NCBI GenBank assembly: GCA_002366685.1
Contig: DFBP01000241.1
Span: forward strand, 9,803-17,791
Source: Rhodobacterales bacterium UBA3077
GTDB taxonomy: Bacteria > Pseudomonadota > Alphaproteobacteria > Rhodobacterales > Rhodobacteraceae
DNA length: 7,989 nt
Direction: 5' to 3'
Below the pieces are notes generated by a model. It was not told the origin of the DNA and searched no databases. It saw nothing but the letters and a program-made list of their open reading frames with translations. Positions within the stretch are counted from its first letter, which is position 1. Each line of letters begins with the position of its first letter. The position numbers and the translations under genes were made by a program. Shown here in pieces: positions 1 through 6,050 of the stretch.

Positions 1-2
1 GC

Positions 3-158
3 CAGCCGATAATGCAATTCGAGCCAAGAGTTCTCAGAAGCTATGGATGCCAACTCAAAACAGCGGGTTTCGAGACCGATGCACTGGGTGTGGGTTATAT
101 CACCATCCCGCGATTTGCGGGGTATAATTATTGGGGGACGGCGAGGATTGGGGGATAA
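3..158 (+). CDS. 3' end of a probable SAM-dependent methyltransferase (partial)
   Basis: This frame is open from the left edge to a TAA at 156-158, giving 51 residues. Its end contains AGFETDALGVGY and GYNYWGTARIGG. That layout (AGF, then a GY turn, then an aromatic-rich YWG-x-AR strand just before the stop) resembles the last two strands of many class I SAM-dependent methyltransferases. This is recognition by eye, not a domain hit, and the SAM-binding part would lie outside the window. A GC-x-L segment that often precedes AGF in such proteins is seen here only four residues before it, closer than I would expect, so a shortened or degraded copy is possible. Base composition is more like the core genes than like the AT-rich gene that follows. 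The opposite strand is also open across this stretch, so the strand call is not certain. Confidence 0.35.
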   Translation, partial: QPIMQFEPRVLRSYGCQLKTAGFETDALGVGYITIPRFAGYNYWGTARIGG

Positions 159-280
159 GAGTGAATTCCTAAATAGTTTTTTTAGTTTTCGACGGATTTG
201 ATTTCTTTTTGCGGGAATTCCACTGGCTTATGTATTTTGCCCTTGAGGCAGCTAAGCGGACAAAGTTCATCAAGAGTATG

Positions 281-1162
281 CTATTTTTCAGGATTTGGGC
301 TTTCTCCTTTTGCTTCAAGAATCTTTCTAAATTTTGCCTCAACATTGCGCCCAACCAAAACATTTTCCAATAACCACATTACCTGCTTTTCAGCTAATTC
401 GGTTATTGGTGGTTTATTTAAGCTCTCACACAAAAGGTGAAGATAAGAATTTCCAAATCCGCCGATCACTGGCGCTACACTCGGAGGGGCTTTTTTTTCG
501 AGATCAATGGCGGTTCTCTGAAAAGCAAAATTCCAAGAATATAAAATATCTTTTAGTTCAGCTCCAACTGTTTCAAAGTTGCCATCCGGAACTTTTATCG
601 CGCGTATTTGATAACTTGGCATTTGATCAATTACATTGCGATACGGCTGCCCTTCAAAGGCGGACAAGCACTTGTCTTCCCAATCTTCTCCCACAATCCA
701 ATTCAAACCAATAGTTCGACGCCTCACTTCGGAGAAAAGCTGGTCCAATTTAAAGATGTCATCTTTTGAGTTGCTATATGATACAAGGCCATATCTACTA
801 TCAGGGTGTCCCATTCGGTTGACCCTTGAAATGAAATCTTTAAGAGGTTTTTCGTTCCAGAACCGATCATCAAGGCCTTCTGGCTTCGAAAGATTGTTAA
901 CTGCAAGATCGCCAAAAATTTCAATATGCTTACTCCACAATTTTTCTATGTTGTGACCATATTTATTTTTGACAGGGATACCATTTAGGACCAACCCGGC
1001 TTTCAGTAGCTTTTCGATAGCTTGAAGTGATTGCCACCAAAACTCTTCGTTCATTCCGTATATTTTTGCAAACCGGGCAAGGAAATAGTTTTGATCTGCC
1101 GGTGCTATAAAGAAATTATGAGCAAATACTGATTTGAAATGATTTAGGCTTGTATCGAACAT
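281..1162 (-). CDS. HEPN-like domain protein, function unknown
   Basis: A 293-aa protein that I do not recognise as a named family. The N-terminal half (about residues 22-155) resembles HEPN proteins: DQNYFLAR at 23-30, FWWQSLQAIEKLLKAGLVLNG at 41-61 (matching the usual QA-x-EK-x-LKA-x-L helix), YGHNIEKLW at 68-76 (in place of GHDL), then SRYG at 122-125 and LDQLFSEVRRRT at 139-150. HEPN domains are all-helical. Many act as RNases or as partners of nucleotidyltransferases in toxin-antitoxin and defence systems, and others are non-catalytic. An R-x5-H (R113, H119) could imitate the HEPN RNase motif, but its placement is not convincing. Residues 160-293 match nothing I know. No signal peptide or membrane segment is visible. 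The gene is AT-rich, stands alone and opposes cobQ. It carries an A8 run in codons 222-224. The ATG at 1162 has no clear Shine-Dalgarno site. The coding call is firm; the domain call is moderate. Confidence 0.75.
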   Translation of the reverse strand: MFDTSLNHFKSVFAHNFFIAPADQNYFLARFAKIYGMNEEFWWQSLQAIEKLLKAGLVLNGIPVKNKYGHNIEKLWSKHIEIFGDLAVNNLSKPEGLDDRFWNEKPLKDFISRVNRMGHPDSRYGLVSYSNSKDDIFKLDQLFSEVRRRTIGLNWIVGEDWEDKCLSAFEGQPYRNVIDQMPSYQIRAIKVPDGNFETVGAELKDILYSWNFAFQRTAIDLEKKAPPSVAPVIGGFGNSYLHLLCESLNKPPITELAEKQVMWLLENVLVGRNVEAKFRKILEAKGESPNPEK

Positions 1163-1387
1163 CCAACCAACTTTTCTATCAAATTATAACATCAAGCAAA
1201 CTAAACACAACACCACCATGATTTCGCCGAACCTTTGGTCACTAAGGGCTCAAGCCTGACCTTGGACGCGAATAGGACCTAGATTTTCCGCGTGCGATGG
1301 CGGCCAAATGTAATCCAAGTGGCCCGCCACACTTAGCCCCGCAGAATTTCGATTGAATCCCATTCCCGCCTATGTCACCCCTAACCC
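1163..1387. other. Divergent intergenic region between the HEPN-like gene and cobQ
   Basis: This 225-base gap separates two divergent genes. The left part is AT-rich and holds the candidate promoter of the minus-strand gene. The right part returns to the core composition. I looked for a cobalamin riboswitch upstream of cobQ and did not find the conserved B12-box segments. No convincing -10/-35 pair or Shine-Dalgarno site precedes cobQ. A GGTCA ... TGACC pair at 1237-1261 could form a weak bulged hairpin but is not followed by a T run. Confidence 0.5.
1183..1210 (-). promoter_or_regulatory. Candidate sigma70-type promoter for the HEPN-like gene
   Basis: Reading the minus strand, a perfect TATAAT lies at 1188-1183 and a partial -35, TTGTGT, at 1210-1205, with a 16-base spacer. 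Transcription would begin near 1176, leaving a leader of only about 14 bases before the ATG at 1162. This fits the absence of a clear ribosome binding site and suggests a nearly leaderless message. AT-rich DNA gives such matches easily, so this is a candidate only. Confidence 0.35.
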
Positions 1388-2836
1388 ATGCAACGTGCGC
1401 GCTCCATAATGATCCAAGGCACCGGCTCGAATGTCGGCAAGTCGCTGTTGGTGGCCGGTATATGCCGGGCGCTGGTGCGGCGCGGGTTAACGGTTCGGCC
1501 TTTTAAGCCGCAGAACATGTCAAATAACGCGGCGGTGGCCGAAGGTGGTGAAATTGGCCGTGCGCAGGCGCTTCAGGCCATGGCTTGCGGGGTGGAGCCG
1601 AGCGTTCATATGAACCCGATCCTGCTCAAACCTGAGTCGGAAACCGGCGCGCAGGTGGTGGTGCATGGGCAGCGGCATACCACAGCAAAAGCGGGGGAAT
1701 ATGGCGCGCTTAAGCCTTCACTGATGCCAAAAGTTCTGGAGAGCTTCAATCAGATGCGAGGAGAGGCGGATATCGTGATTGTCGAAGGTGCGGGCTCTCC
1801 GGCAGAGGTAAACCTGCGCGCGGGTGATATCGCCAATATGGGCTTTGCCGAGGCTGCGGATATTCCCGTAATTCTGGCTGGCGATATTGATCGCGGCGGT
1901 GTTATTGCCCAGATCGTTGGCACAAAGGCTGTGATCTCGACCGCGGATGCGGCGCGGATCAAAGGCTTTATCGTCAACAAATTCCGCGGTGATCCGGCGC
2001 TTTTTGACGAGGGTTTCAAGGCAATTGAAAGCCATACCGGTTGGCGCGGGCTCGGCACCCTGCCGTGGTTCGCTGACAGTCACAAGCTACCGGCGGAAGA
2101 CGCGCTCGATATCCGGTCCGGTGGCAATGGCGGTTTCCTTATCGCGGTGCCCCAGCTTTCCCGCATGGCGAATTTTGATGACCTTGACCCACTGGCCCAA
2201 GAGCTAAACGTGCGGGTCACTATGGTGCCCGCCGGCAAGCCACTGCCGGGCGACGCTGATCTTGTGCTGATCCCCGGCACCAAATCCACCGTCAAAGACC
2301 TCGCCTTTTTCCGCAATCAAGGCTGGGATGTGGACCTGCACGCCCACTTCCGGCGTGGCGGCAAAGTGCTCGGCATTTGCGGTGGTTACCAGATGCTCGG
2401 GAAGGTCATTGCTGACCCCTGTGGCATTGAAGGCCCCGCTGGTGAAACAAAAGGATTGGGGTATCTGGATGTTACCACCACGATGATCCCCGAAAAGCAG
2501 GTGAGCCGGACAAAAGCTATTCACAAGGCATCGGGCACCGCGCTGAACGCCTATGAAATCCATATCGGCACCACCGACGGGCCGGATTGCAACCGCCCAG
2601 TTTTTGAGGTTAGAGGCCAGCCCGAAGGAGCGACGAGCGCAAACGGACAGGTTCAGGGCTCCTACCTGCACGGGTTGTTTAGCGAAGATGCCTTTCGCGA
2701 TGCATGGTTAAAGGCGGAAGGCGCCGGTGGCTCGAAGGTTGCCTATGGTGCGGGAGTCGAGAAAACACTGGATGCTTTGGCGGCGCATATTGAGGCTCAT
2801 CTGGATATCGACGCTTTGCTGGAGATTGCGCAATGA
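1388..2836 (+). CDS. cobQ: Cobyric acid synthase (adenosylcobyrinic acid a,c-diamide amidotransferase)
   Basis: A cytosolic enzyme of cobalamin synthesis. It uses ATP and glutamine to amidate the b, d, e and g side chains of adenosylcobyrinic acid a,c-diamide, giving adenosylcobyric acid. The 482 aa are full length for CobQ/CbiP. The N-terminal dethiobiotin-synthetase-like ATPase domain has GTGSNVGKS at 11-19, PFKPQNMSNN at 38-47, VEGAGSPAEVNL at 132-143 and GDIDRGG at 165-171. The C-terminal class I glutamine amidotransferase domain has the nucleophile Cys331 in GICGGYQMLG and the catalytic His428 in GSYLHGLF. The ATG at 1388 gives the usual short lead into the P-loop, but no Shine-Dalgarno site precedes it, so the message may be leaderless or weakly initiated. 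It is the first gene of a tight cluster: its TGA overlaps the start of the NUDIX gene. No other cobalamin gene is in view, so the rest of the pathway must lie elsewhere. Confidence 0.97.
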   Translation: MQRARSIMIQGTGSNVGKSLLVAGICRALVRRGLTVRPFKPQNMSNNAAVAEGGEIGRAQALQAMACGVEPSVHMNPILLKPESETGAQVVVHGQRHTTAKAGEYGALKPSLMPKVLESFNQMRGEADIVIVEGAGSPAEVNLRAGDIANMGFAEAADIPVILAGDIDRGGVIAQIVGTKAVISTADAARIKGFIVNKFRGDPALFDEGFKAIESHTGWRGLGTLPWFADSHKLPAEDALDIRSGGNGGFLIAVPQLSRMANFDDLDPLAQELNVRVTMVPAGKPLPGDADLVLIPGTKSTVKDLAFFRNQGWDVDLHAHFRRGGKVLGICGGYQMLGKVIADPCGIEGPAGETKGLGYLDVTTTMIPEKQVSRTKAIHKASGTALNAYEIHIGTTDGPDCNRPVFEVRGQPEGATSANGQVQGSYLHGLFSEDAFRDAWLKAEGAGGSKVAYGAGVEKTLDALAAHIEAHLDIDALLEIAQ

Positions 2837-3423
2837 TCAGGCCGGAAGACATCCGCCAAGCGCTGACCCACCCTGCGCCAAGCGCCTCATCCGATTTTGA
2901 CTACGCGCCTGATTTGCGCCCGCCGCCAAGGGGGCTTCGCTCCGCCGCTATATTGATGGCTTTGACCGAGGGACCAAGCGGTTTGGAAGTGATCCTGACG
3001 CGCCGCGCGTCCCACTTGCGTAACCATCCCGGGCAGGTGGCCTTTCCCGGTGGAAAAGTCGAGGAAACCGACCCCAGCCTGTGGGCGGCTGCCACACGGG
3101 AAGCCCAAGAAGAGATCGGGCTGGTCGGGGTGGAACCGCTCGGGGCTTTGCAGGGGCATGAATCTGTCACCGGTTTCGAGATCAGCCCGCAGGTCGGGCT
3201 TGTAACGGGGCCGTTTTCGCCCGTGCCAGACCCGAACGAGGTTGAGGAGGTTTTCCATGTTCCGCTCGATTTCCTGATGAACCCCGCCAATATGCAGCTC
3301 CACAAGCGCCCGTGGCGCGGGGTGGAGCGCGGCTATCTCGCCATTCCCTATGGTCCGCATTATATTTGGGGGGCGAGCGCGCGGATGATCAAAAACATGT
3401 CTGAAAGGCTGGAGGCGAAATGA
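2833..3423 (+). CDS. CoA pyrophosphatase, NUDIX hydrolase of the NudL/NUDT7 type
   Basis: A 196-aa NUDIX hydrolase predicted to cleave coenzyme A or its oxidised or acyl derivatives into 3',5'-ADP and the 4'-phosphopantetheine part, with Mg2+ or Mn2+. The CoA-specific signature sits directly before the Nudix box: LTRRASHLRNHPGQVAFPGG at 55-74. The box (about 73-97) has the one-residue-longer spacing and the Asp (D80) seen in E. coli NudL rather than the canonical Glu, then REAQEEIGL at 89-97 with the metal-binding glutamates. VTGFEISPQVG at 112-122 and IWGASARMI at 178-186 also match that family. The ATG lies in an ATGA overlap with the cobQ stop, and the TGA in an ATGA overlap with the next gene's start, so translation is probably coupled through all three. 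Adjacency to a CCA-adding enzyme is, as I recall, common in alphaproteobacteria. Confidence 0.92.
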   Translation: MIRPEDIRQALTHPAPSASSDFDYAPDLRPPPRGLRSAAILMALTEGPSGLEVILTRRASHLRNHPGQVAFPGGKVEETDPSLWAAATREAQEEIGLVGVEPLGALQGHESVTGFEISPQVGLVTGPFSPVPDPNEVEEVFHVPLDFLMNPANMQLHKRPWRGVERGYLAIPYGPHYIWGASARMIKNMSERLEAK

Positions 3424-4577
3424 ATATCGCAGGTGCCAAATGGCTGAAGAACCCACATGCGCAGGCGGTATTTGCGTTGCTGGAGGCAGCAGGGTATCAG
3501 GCACTTGCGGTCGGTGGCGCGGTGCGCAACACGCTGTTTGGCCTGCCGGTCTCTGATATCGATATTTCGACCGATGCTCTGCCCGAGGCCGTTATGGAGC
3601 TCGCAAAAAAAGCGGGCCTTAAAGCGGTTCCAACCGGGATTGAGCACGGCACCGTAACCGTGATTTCGGACCATGAACCGTTCGAGATCACCACCTTTCG
3701 AAAGGATGTGCATACCGATGGGCGGCGGGCGGTTGTTGCCTTTTCTACCGACATTCTGGACGATGCAAAGCGGCGGGATTTCACCATGAACGCGCTTTAT
3801 GCCGATGCCCGTGGCACCATTATCGACCCGCTCGGCGGCTTGCCCGACCTTAAGGCGCGGCGGCTCCGGTTTATTGAAAATGCGTTTGCCCGTATCGAGG
3901 AAGACTACCTGCGCAGCCTGCGCTACTTCCGGTTTTATGCTCTCTATTGTGACCCGATGCAGGGGCCTGACATGGAAGCGATGGCGGCCATTTCCAGCCA
4001 TCTCGACGGGCTTGAAGACCTCTCCCGGGAACGGATCGGCGCAGAAATGCGCAAGCTGCTCGGCGCAAAAGATCCGGCCCCGGCGCTGGCCATGATGTCG
4101 CAAACCGGCGTGCTCGCGCGGGTGCTGCCGGGAGCAGATCCGCAATTTATGGCACCCCTGATCGAGATAGAAGCCGACCAGCCGGTGCGCTGGCTGCGGC
4201 GTCTGGCGGCTTTGGGAGGGGAGGGCGTGGCAGAGCGCTGGCGGCTTTCCCGCGCGGAAGCCCGCACGCTTGCCGACATTAAATCCGCCATGCAATTGCC
4301 GAGCCTAATTGAGGCCGGTTACCGGTTGGGGGCCGCCAGCGCAATTGATGCGTTGCTGGTCCAGTGCGCCAGCATCGGCACCTACGCAGAGCCAACGGTA
4401 ATTGAGCAAATCGAGGTGGCATCCGTAGCGGAATTCCCGCTCAAAGCCAAAGATTTGATGCCTCGCTTTTCCGCTGGCCCTGCCCTCGGGGCTGAATTGA
4501 AAAGGCTGGAGTCGCTCTGGATCACCTCACAGTTCAACCTTGATAAAGCAGCGCTTGACAAGCTGGTGACATCCTGA
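3420..4577 (+). CDS. cca: CCA tRNA nucleotidyltransferase
   Basis: A class II CCA-adding enzyme / poly(A) polymerase-family protein of 385 aa that builds or repairs the 3' CCA of tRNAs from CTP and ATP without a template. The head domain shows GGAVRN at 32-37 and SDIDIS at 45-50, where D46 and D48 are the metal-binding catalytic carboxylates. RRDFTMNALY at 118-127 and DPLGG at 136-140 follow, then the RNA-binding neck segments EDYLRSLRYFRFYA at 161-174 and RERIGAEMRKLL at 203-214. The C-terminal stretch with LGAELKRLESLWITSQFNLD at 356-375 matches the tail I associate with alphaproteobacterial members. No HD phosphohydrolase domain, as found in E. coli Cca, is visible. The ATG overlaps the NUDIX stop by 4 bases. 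Poly(A) polymerase activity cannot be excluded from motifs alone, but the length and tail favour CCA addition. Confidence 0.93.
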   Translation: MNIAGAKWLKNPHAQAVFALLEAAGYQALAVGGAVRNTLFGLPVSDIDISTDALPEAVMELAKKAGLKAVPTGIEHGTVTVISDHEPFEITTFRKDVHTDGRRAVVAFSTDILDDAKRRDFTMNALYADARGTIIDPLGGLPDLKARRLRFIENAFARIEEDYLRSLRYFRFYALYCDPMQGPDMEAMAAISSHLDGLEDLSRERIGAEMRKLLGAKDPAPALAMMSQTGVLARVLPGADPQFMAPLIEIEADQPVRWLRRLAALGGEGVAERWRLSRAEARTLADIKSAMQLPSLIEAGYRLGAASAIDALLVQCASIGTYAEPTVIEQIEVASVAEFPLKAKDLMPRFSAGPALGAELKRLESLWITSQFNLDKAALDKLVTS

Positions 4578-4579
4578 AA

Positions 4580-4598
4580 AGGTCATCAAGATTGACCT
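4580..4598. promoter_or_regulatory. Perfect dyad AGGTCA-N7-TGACCT upstream of the LysE-family gene
   Basis: Two 6-base arms (4580-4585 and 4593-4598) are separated by 7 bases. They fill most of the 32-base gap between cca and the exporter gene and end directly against its Shine-Dalgarno site. The dyad could be an operator for a dimeric regulator or an RNA hairpin that modulates access to the ribosome site. No T run follows, so a classical terminator for cca is unlikely. Function is inferred from position only. Confidence 0.35.
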
Positions 4599-4604
4599 AA
4601 AGGA
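4599..4604 (+). promoter_or_regulatory. Ribosome binding site of the LysE-family gene
   Basis: AAAGGA lies 5 bases before the ATG at 4610. It fixes the start, and it shows that this gene initiates independently, unlike the ATGA-coupled genes upstream. Confidence 0.7.
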
Positions 4605-4609
4605 CTCCC

Positions 4610-5221
4610 ATGTCAGCCGATGCTCTTTTTGCCCTCTTTAGCATTCTAATGGCTTCGGCCTGGACGCCGGGGCCCAACAATATGATGCTCGCCGCTTCGG
4701 GCGTGAATTACGGTTTGCGGGCCACGGCTCCGCATATCTTTGGCGTGTTTGTCGGCTTTGGCTTTATGATCTTCACGATCTCGCTGGGGCTGGGCGAGGT
4801 TTTTGACCTCTATCCGGTTTTGCATACACTCCTGCGCTATGGCGGGGCTGCGATGCTGGTATGGGTGGCCTGGAAAATTGCCAGCGCCAAAAGGCCCGGT
4901 GAGGCTGGGCCCGAGACCAAACCATTTACCTTTTTTCAAGCAGCCGCCTTTCAGTGGATCAACCCGAAAGCGTGGATCATGTGTATCAGCATATCCGCGC
5001 AGTTTCTTGATCCGGTAAGCCCGATAGCAACCGCGGGTACAATGGCTGGAATGGCCATGTTGAGCGGCGCGACCTCCGCTGCCGGCTGGGCATGGTTTGG
5101 CATGTTTTTGCAGCGCTGGCTGCACACATCCGCCCGCCTGCACGCCTTCAACTGGACCATGGCTGGCATCATCCTTTTTGGCGTAGCGGTGGTGCTTTAT
5201 TCAGGTTTCGGGAGCGGCTGA
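4610..5221 (+). CDS. LysE/RhtB family amino-acid exporter (translocator)
   Basis: A 203-aa inner-membrane protein of the LysE superfamily, which exports amino acids or related small metabolites. The family signature TPGPNNMMLAASGVNYG is at 19-35, and the second conserved loop, QWINPKAW, at 115-122. Hydrophobic segments are visible at about 5-30, 41-62, 72-91, 120-135, 143-167 and 182-199, consistent with the usual six-helix layout and length (about 200 aa). The substrate cannot be read from sequence; lysine, threonine, homoserine and leucine exporters share these motifs. The start is supported by AAAGGA 5 bases upstream. The gene lies 32 bases after cca on the same strand, so read-through from the cobQ operon is possible. 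It ends 2 bases from the convergent phosphoesterase gene. No linked LysR-type regulator is visible in the window. Confidence 0.93.
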   Translation: MSADALFALFSILMASAWTPGPNNMMLAASGVNYGLRATAPHIFGVFVGFGFMIFTISLGLGEVFDLYPVLHTLLRYGGAAMLVWVAWKIASAKRPGEAGPETKPFTFFQAAAFQWINPKAWIMCISISAQFLDPVSPIATAGTMAGMAMLSGATSAAGWAWFGMFLQRWLHTSARLHAFNWTMAGIILFGVAVVLYSGFGSG

Positions 5222-5235
5222 CGCTATCCGAACCC
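5204..5235. terminator. Imperfect hairpin spanning both convergent stop codons
   Basis: Stem arms TTCGG (5207-5211) and CCGAA (5228-5232) enclose a second stem, AGCG (5213-5216) with CGCT (5222-5225), around a 5-base loop that contains the LysE-family stop. GG/CC pairing at 5204-5205 with 5234-5235 extends it after one mismatch. The minus-strand stop (5226-5224) lies in the other arm. An inverted repeat folds in both transcripts, so it could serve both genes. No T run follows on either strand, so it is not a classical intrinsic terminator. Rho-dependent ending or 3'-end protection is equally possible. Confidence 0.35.
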
Positions 5236-6012
5236 GAACGGTCCTGCGGCCTCATCGAGCGTTATTTGATGACTGACCAATTCCCCATCGGCGTTGTGTA
5301 AATGTAAAAGGTAGGCCGGGGGCGTAACAAAAAAAGCAGACCCTTTGTTTTCATTCGGGTCAAAGCGCAGGCGCATCCCGAGGCTGGGTGCTGTGCAAAC
5401 CTGCCGCCCCTGCCACAGCGCCTGTACCGGCAGGTGAATATGCCCGCAAAGAATCCGTTCGATCTGGCTATGCCTGCTGACAACCCTGGCCAACAATTCG
5501 GCCCCCTTAAGCGGAGGATTATCGGTTTCCTCCACGCCGCATTTCACTGGCGGATGGTGCATGAATATAAGCGTAGGCGTTTCACCGAATTCTGCCAGCT
5601 GCGCCTCAAGCCACGCCGCGCGGGAGTCACAAATCATCCCGTTGCGGTGTTCTGGGTCACTACTATCCAGCCCGATAATCCGGTACCCACCCGCATTGAG
5701 CGCATAGCTCAAATGCCCAATCTCGCGCGCCGGCACGGCCTGCCCTCCGAACGCCTCCCACAATACGCCCCGGTCATCATGATTGCCGGGGGTGACGTAA
5801 TAGGGCATTTGAAGCTGGTTCAAAATATAGGCAGCGCGCCGGGTTTCTGCCAATTGGGCTGTATTGGCAATATCGCCACTCACCAAAACCAGATCCGGCT
5901 TTACCGAATTGAGATCAGTTACCACACGCGCAAGGTTTTGCGCCATCGGCGCCACGCCGAGGGTAGCCCCGTCCGCAACAATGTGGAGATCACTTATATG
6001 GGCGATCCGCAT
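5224..6012 (-). CDS. cpdA: Metallophosphoesterase, CpdA-like (class III cyclic-nucleotide phosphodiesterase)
   Basis: A 262-aa cytosolic calcineurin-like phosphoesterase, probably hydrolysing 3',5'-cAMP or a related phosphodiester. All dimetal-site motifs are present in order: D8-L-H10, GD at 46-47, GNHD at 76-79, HHPP at 152-155 and GHIH at 190-193. This order and length fit the CpdA/Icc and Rv0805 group. Glycerophosphodiesterases such as GpdQ share the motifs, so the substrate is inferred. The open frame extends 69 codons further upstream to 6219, but I place the start at the ATG at 6012. There the protein begins MRIAHISDLH, as the family does, and a strong GGGGAAGG lies 7 bases upstream. 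The extension would also overlap gloA and looks non-coding. It lies 38 bases after gloA on the same strand, probably in one transcript, and ends 2 bases from the convergent exporter gene. Confidence 0.85.
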   Translation of the reverse strand: MRIAHISDLHIVADGATLGVAPMAQNLARVVTDLNSVKPDLVLVSGDIANTAQLAETRRAAYILNQLQMPYYVTPGNHDDRGVLWEAFGGQAVPAREIGHLSYALNAGGYRIIGLDSSDPEHRNGMICDSRAAWLEAQLAEFGETPTLIFMHHPPVKCGVEETDNPPLKGAELLARVVSRHSQIERILCGHIHLPVQALWQGRQVCTAPSLGMRLRFDPNENKGSAFFVTPPAYLLHLHNADGELVSHQITLDEAAGPFGFG

Positions 6013-6019
6013 TATGTTA

Positions 6020-6027
6020 CCTTCCCC
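6020..6027 (-). promoter_or_regulatory. Ribosome binding site that decides the phosphoesterase start
   Basis: On the minus strand, GGGGAAGG precedes the ATG at 6012 by 7 bases. It supports the short 262-aa product over the longer open frame starting at 6219, which overlaps gloA. Confidence 0.75.
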
Positions 6028-6050
6028 ATTTTGATTGGCGCAAAGACCCT

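Noticed and set aside
169..189. A possible AU-only hairpin followed by a T run, as a terminator for the left-edge gene
   Set aside because: The stem (CTAAA with TTTAG) is only five A-T/G-C pairs, mostly A-T, too weak to call a terminator.
198..956. Three plus-strand open frames (198-440, 334-714, 636-956) opposite the HEPN-like gene
   Set aside because: They overlap each other, have no recognisable motifs or ribosome sites, and lie antisense to a longer frame with protein-like composition and a recognisable domain pattern.
1237..1261. GGTCA ... TGACC hairpin as a terminator or attenuator of cobQ
   Set aside because: The stem is short, has a five-base bulge on one side and no T run. It is mentioned only for its similarity to the dyad at 4580-4598.
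1200..1387. A cobalamin riboswitch upstream of cobQ
   Set aside because: None of the conserved B12-box segments could be found on the coding strand. GGCCCGCCAC at 1320-1329 is only a superficial resemblance.
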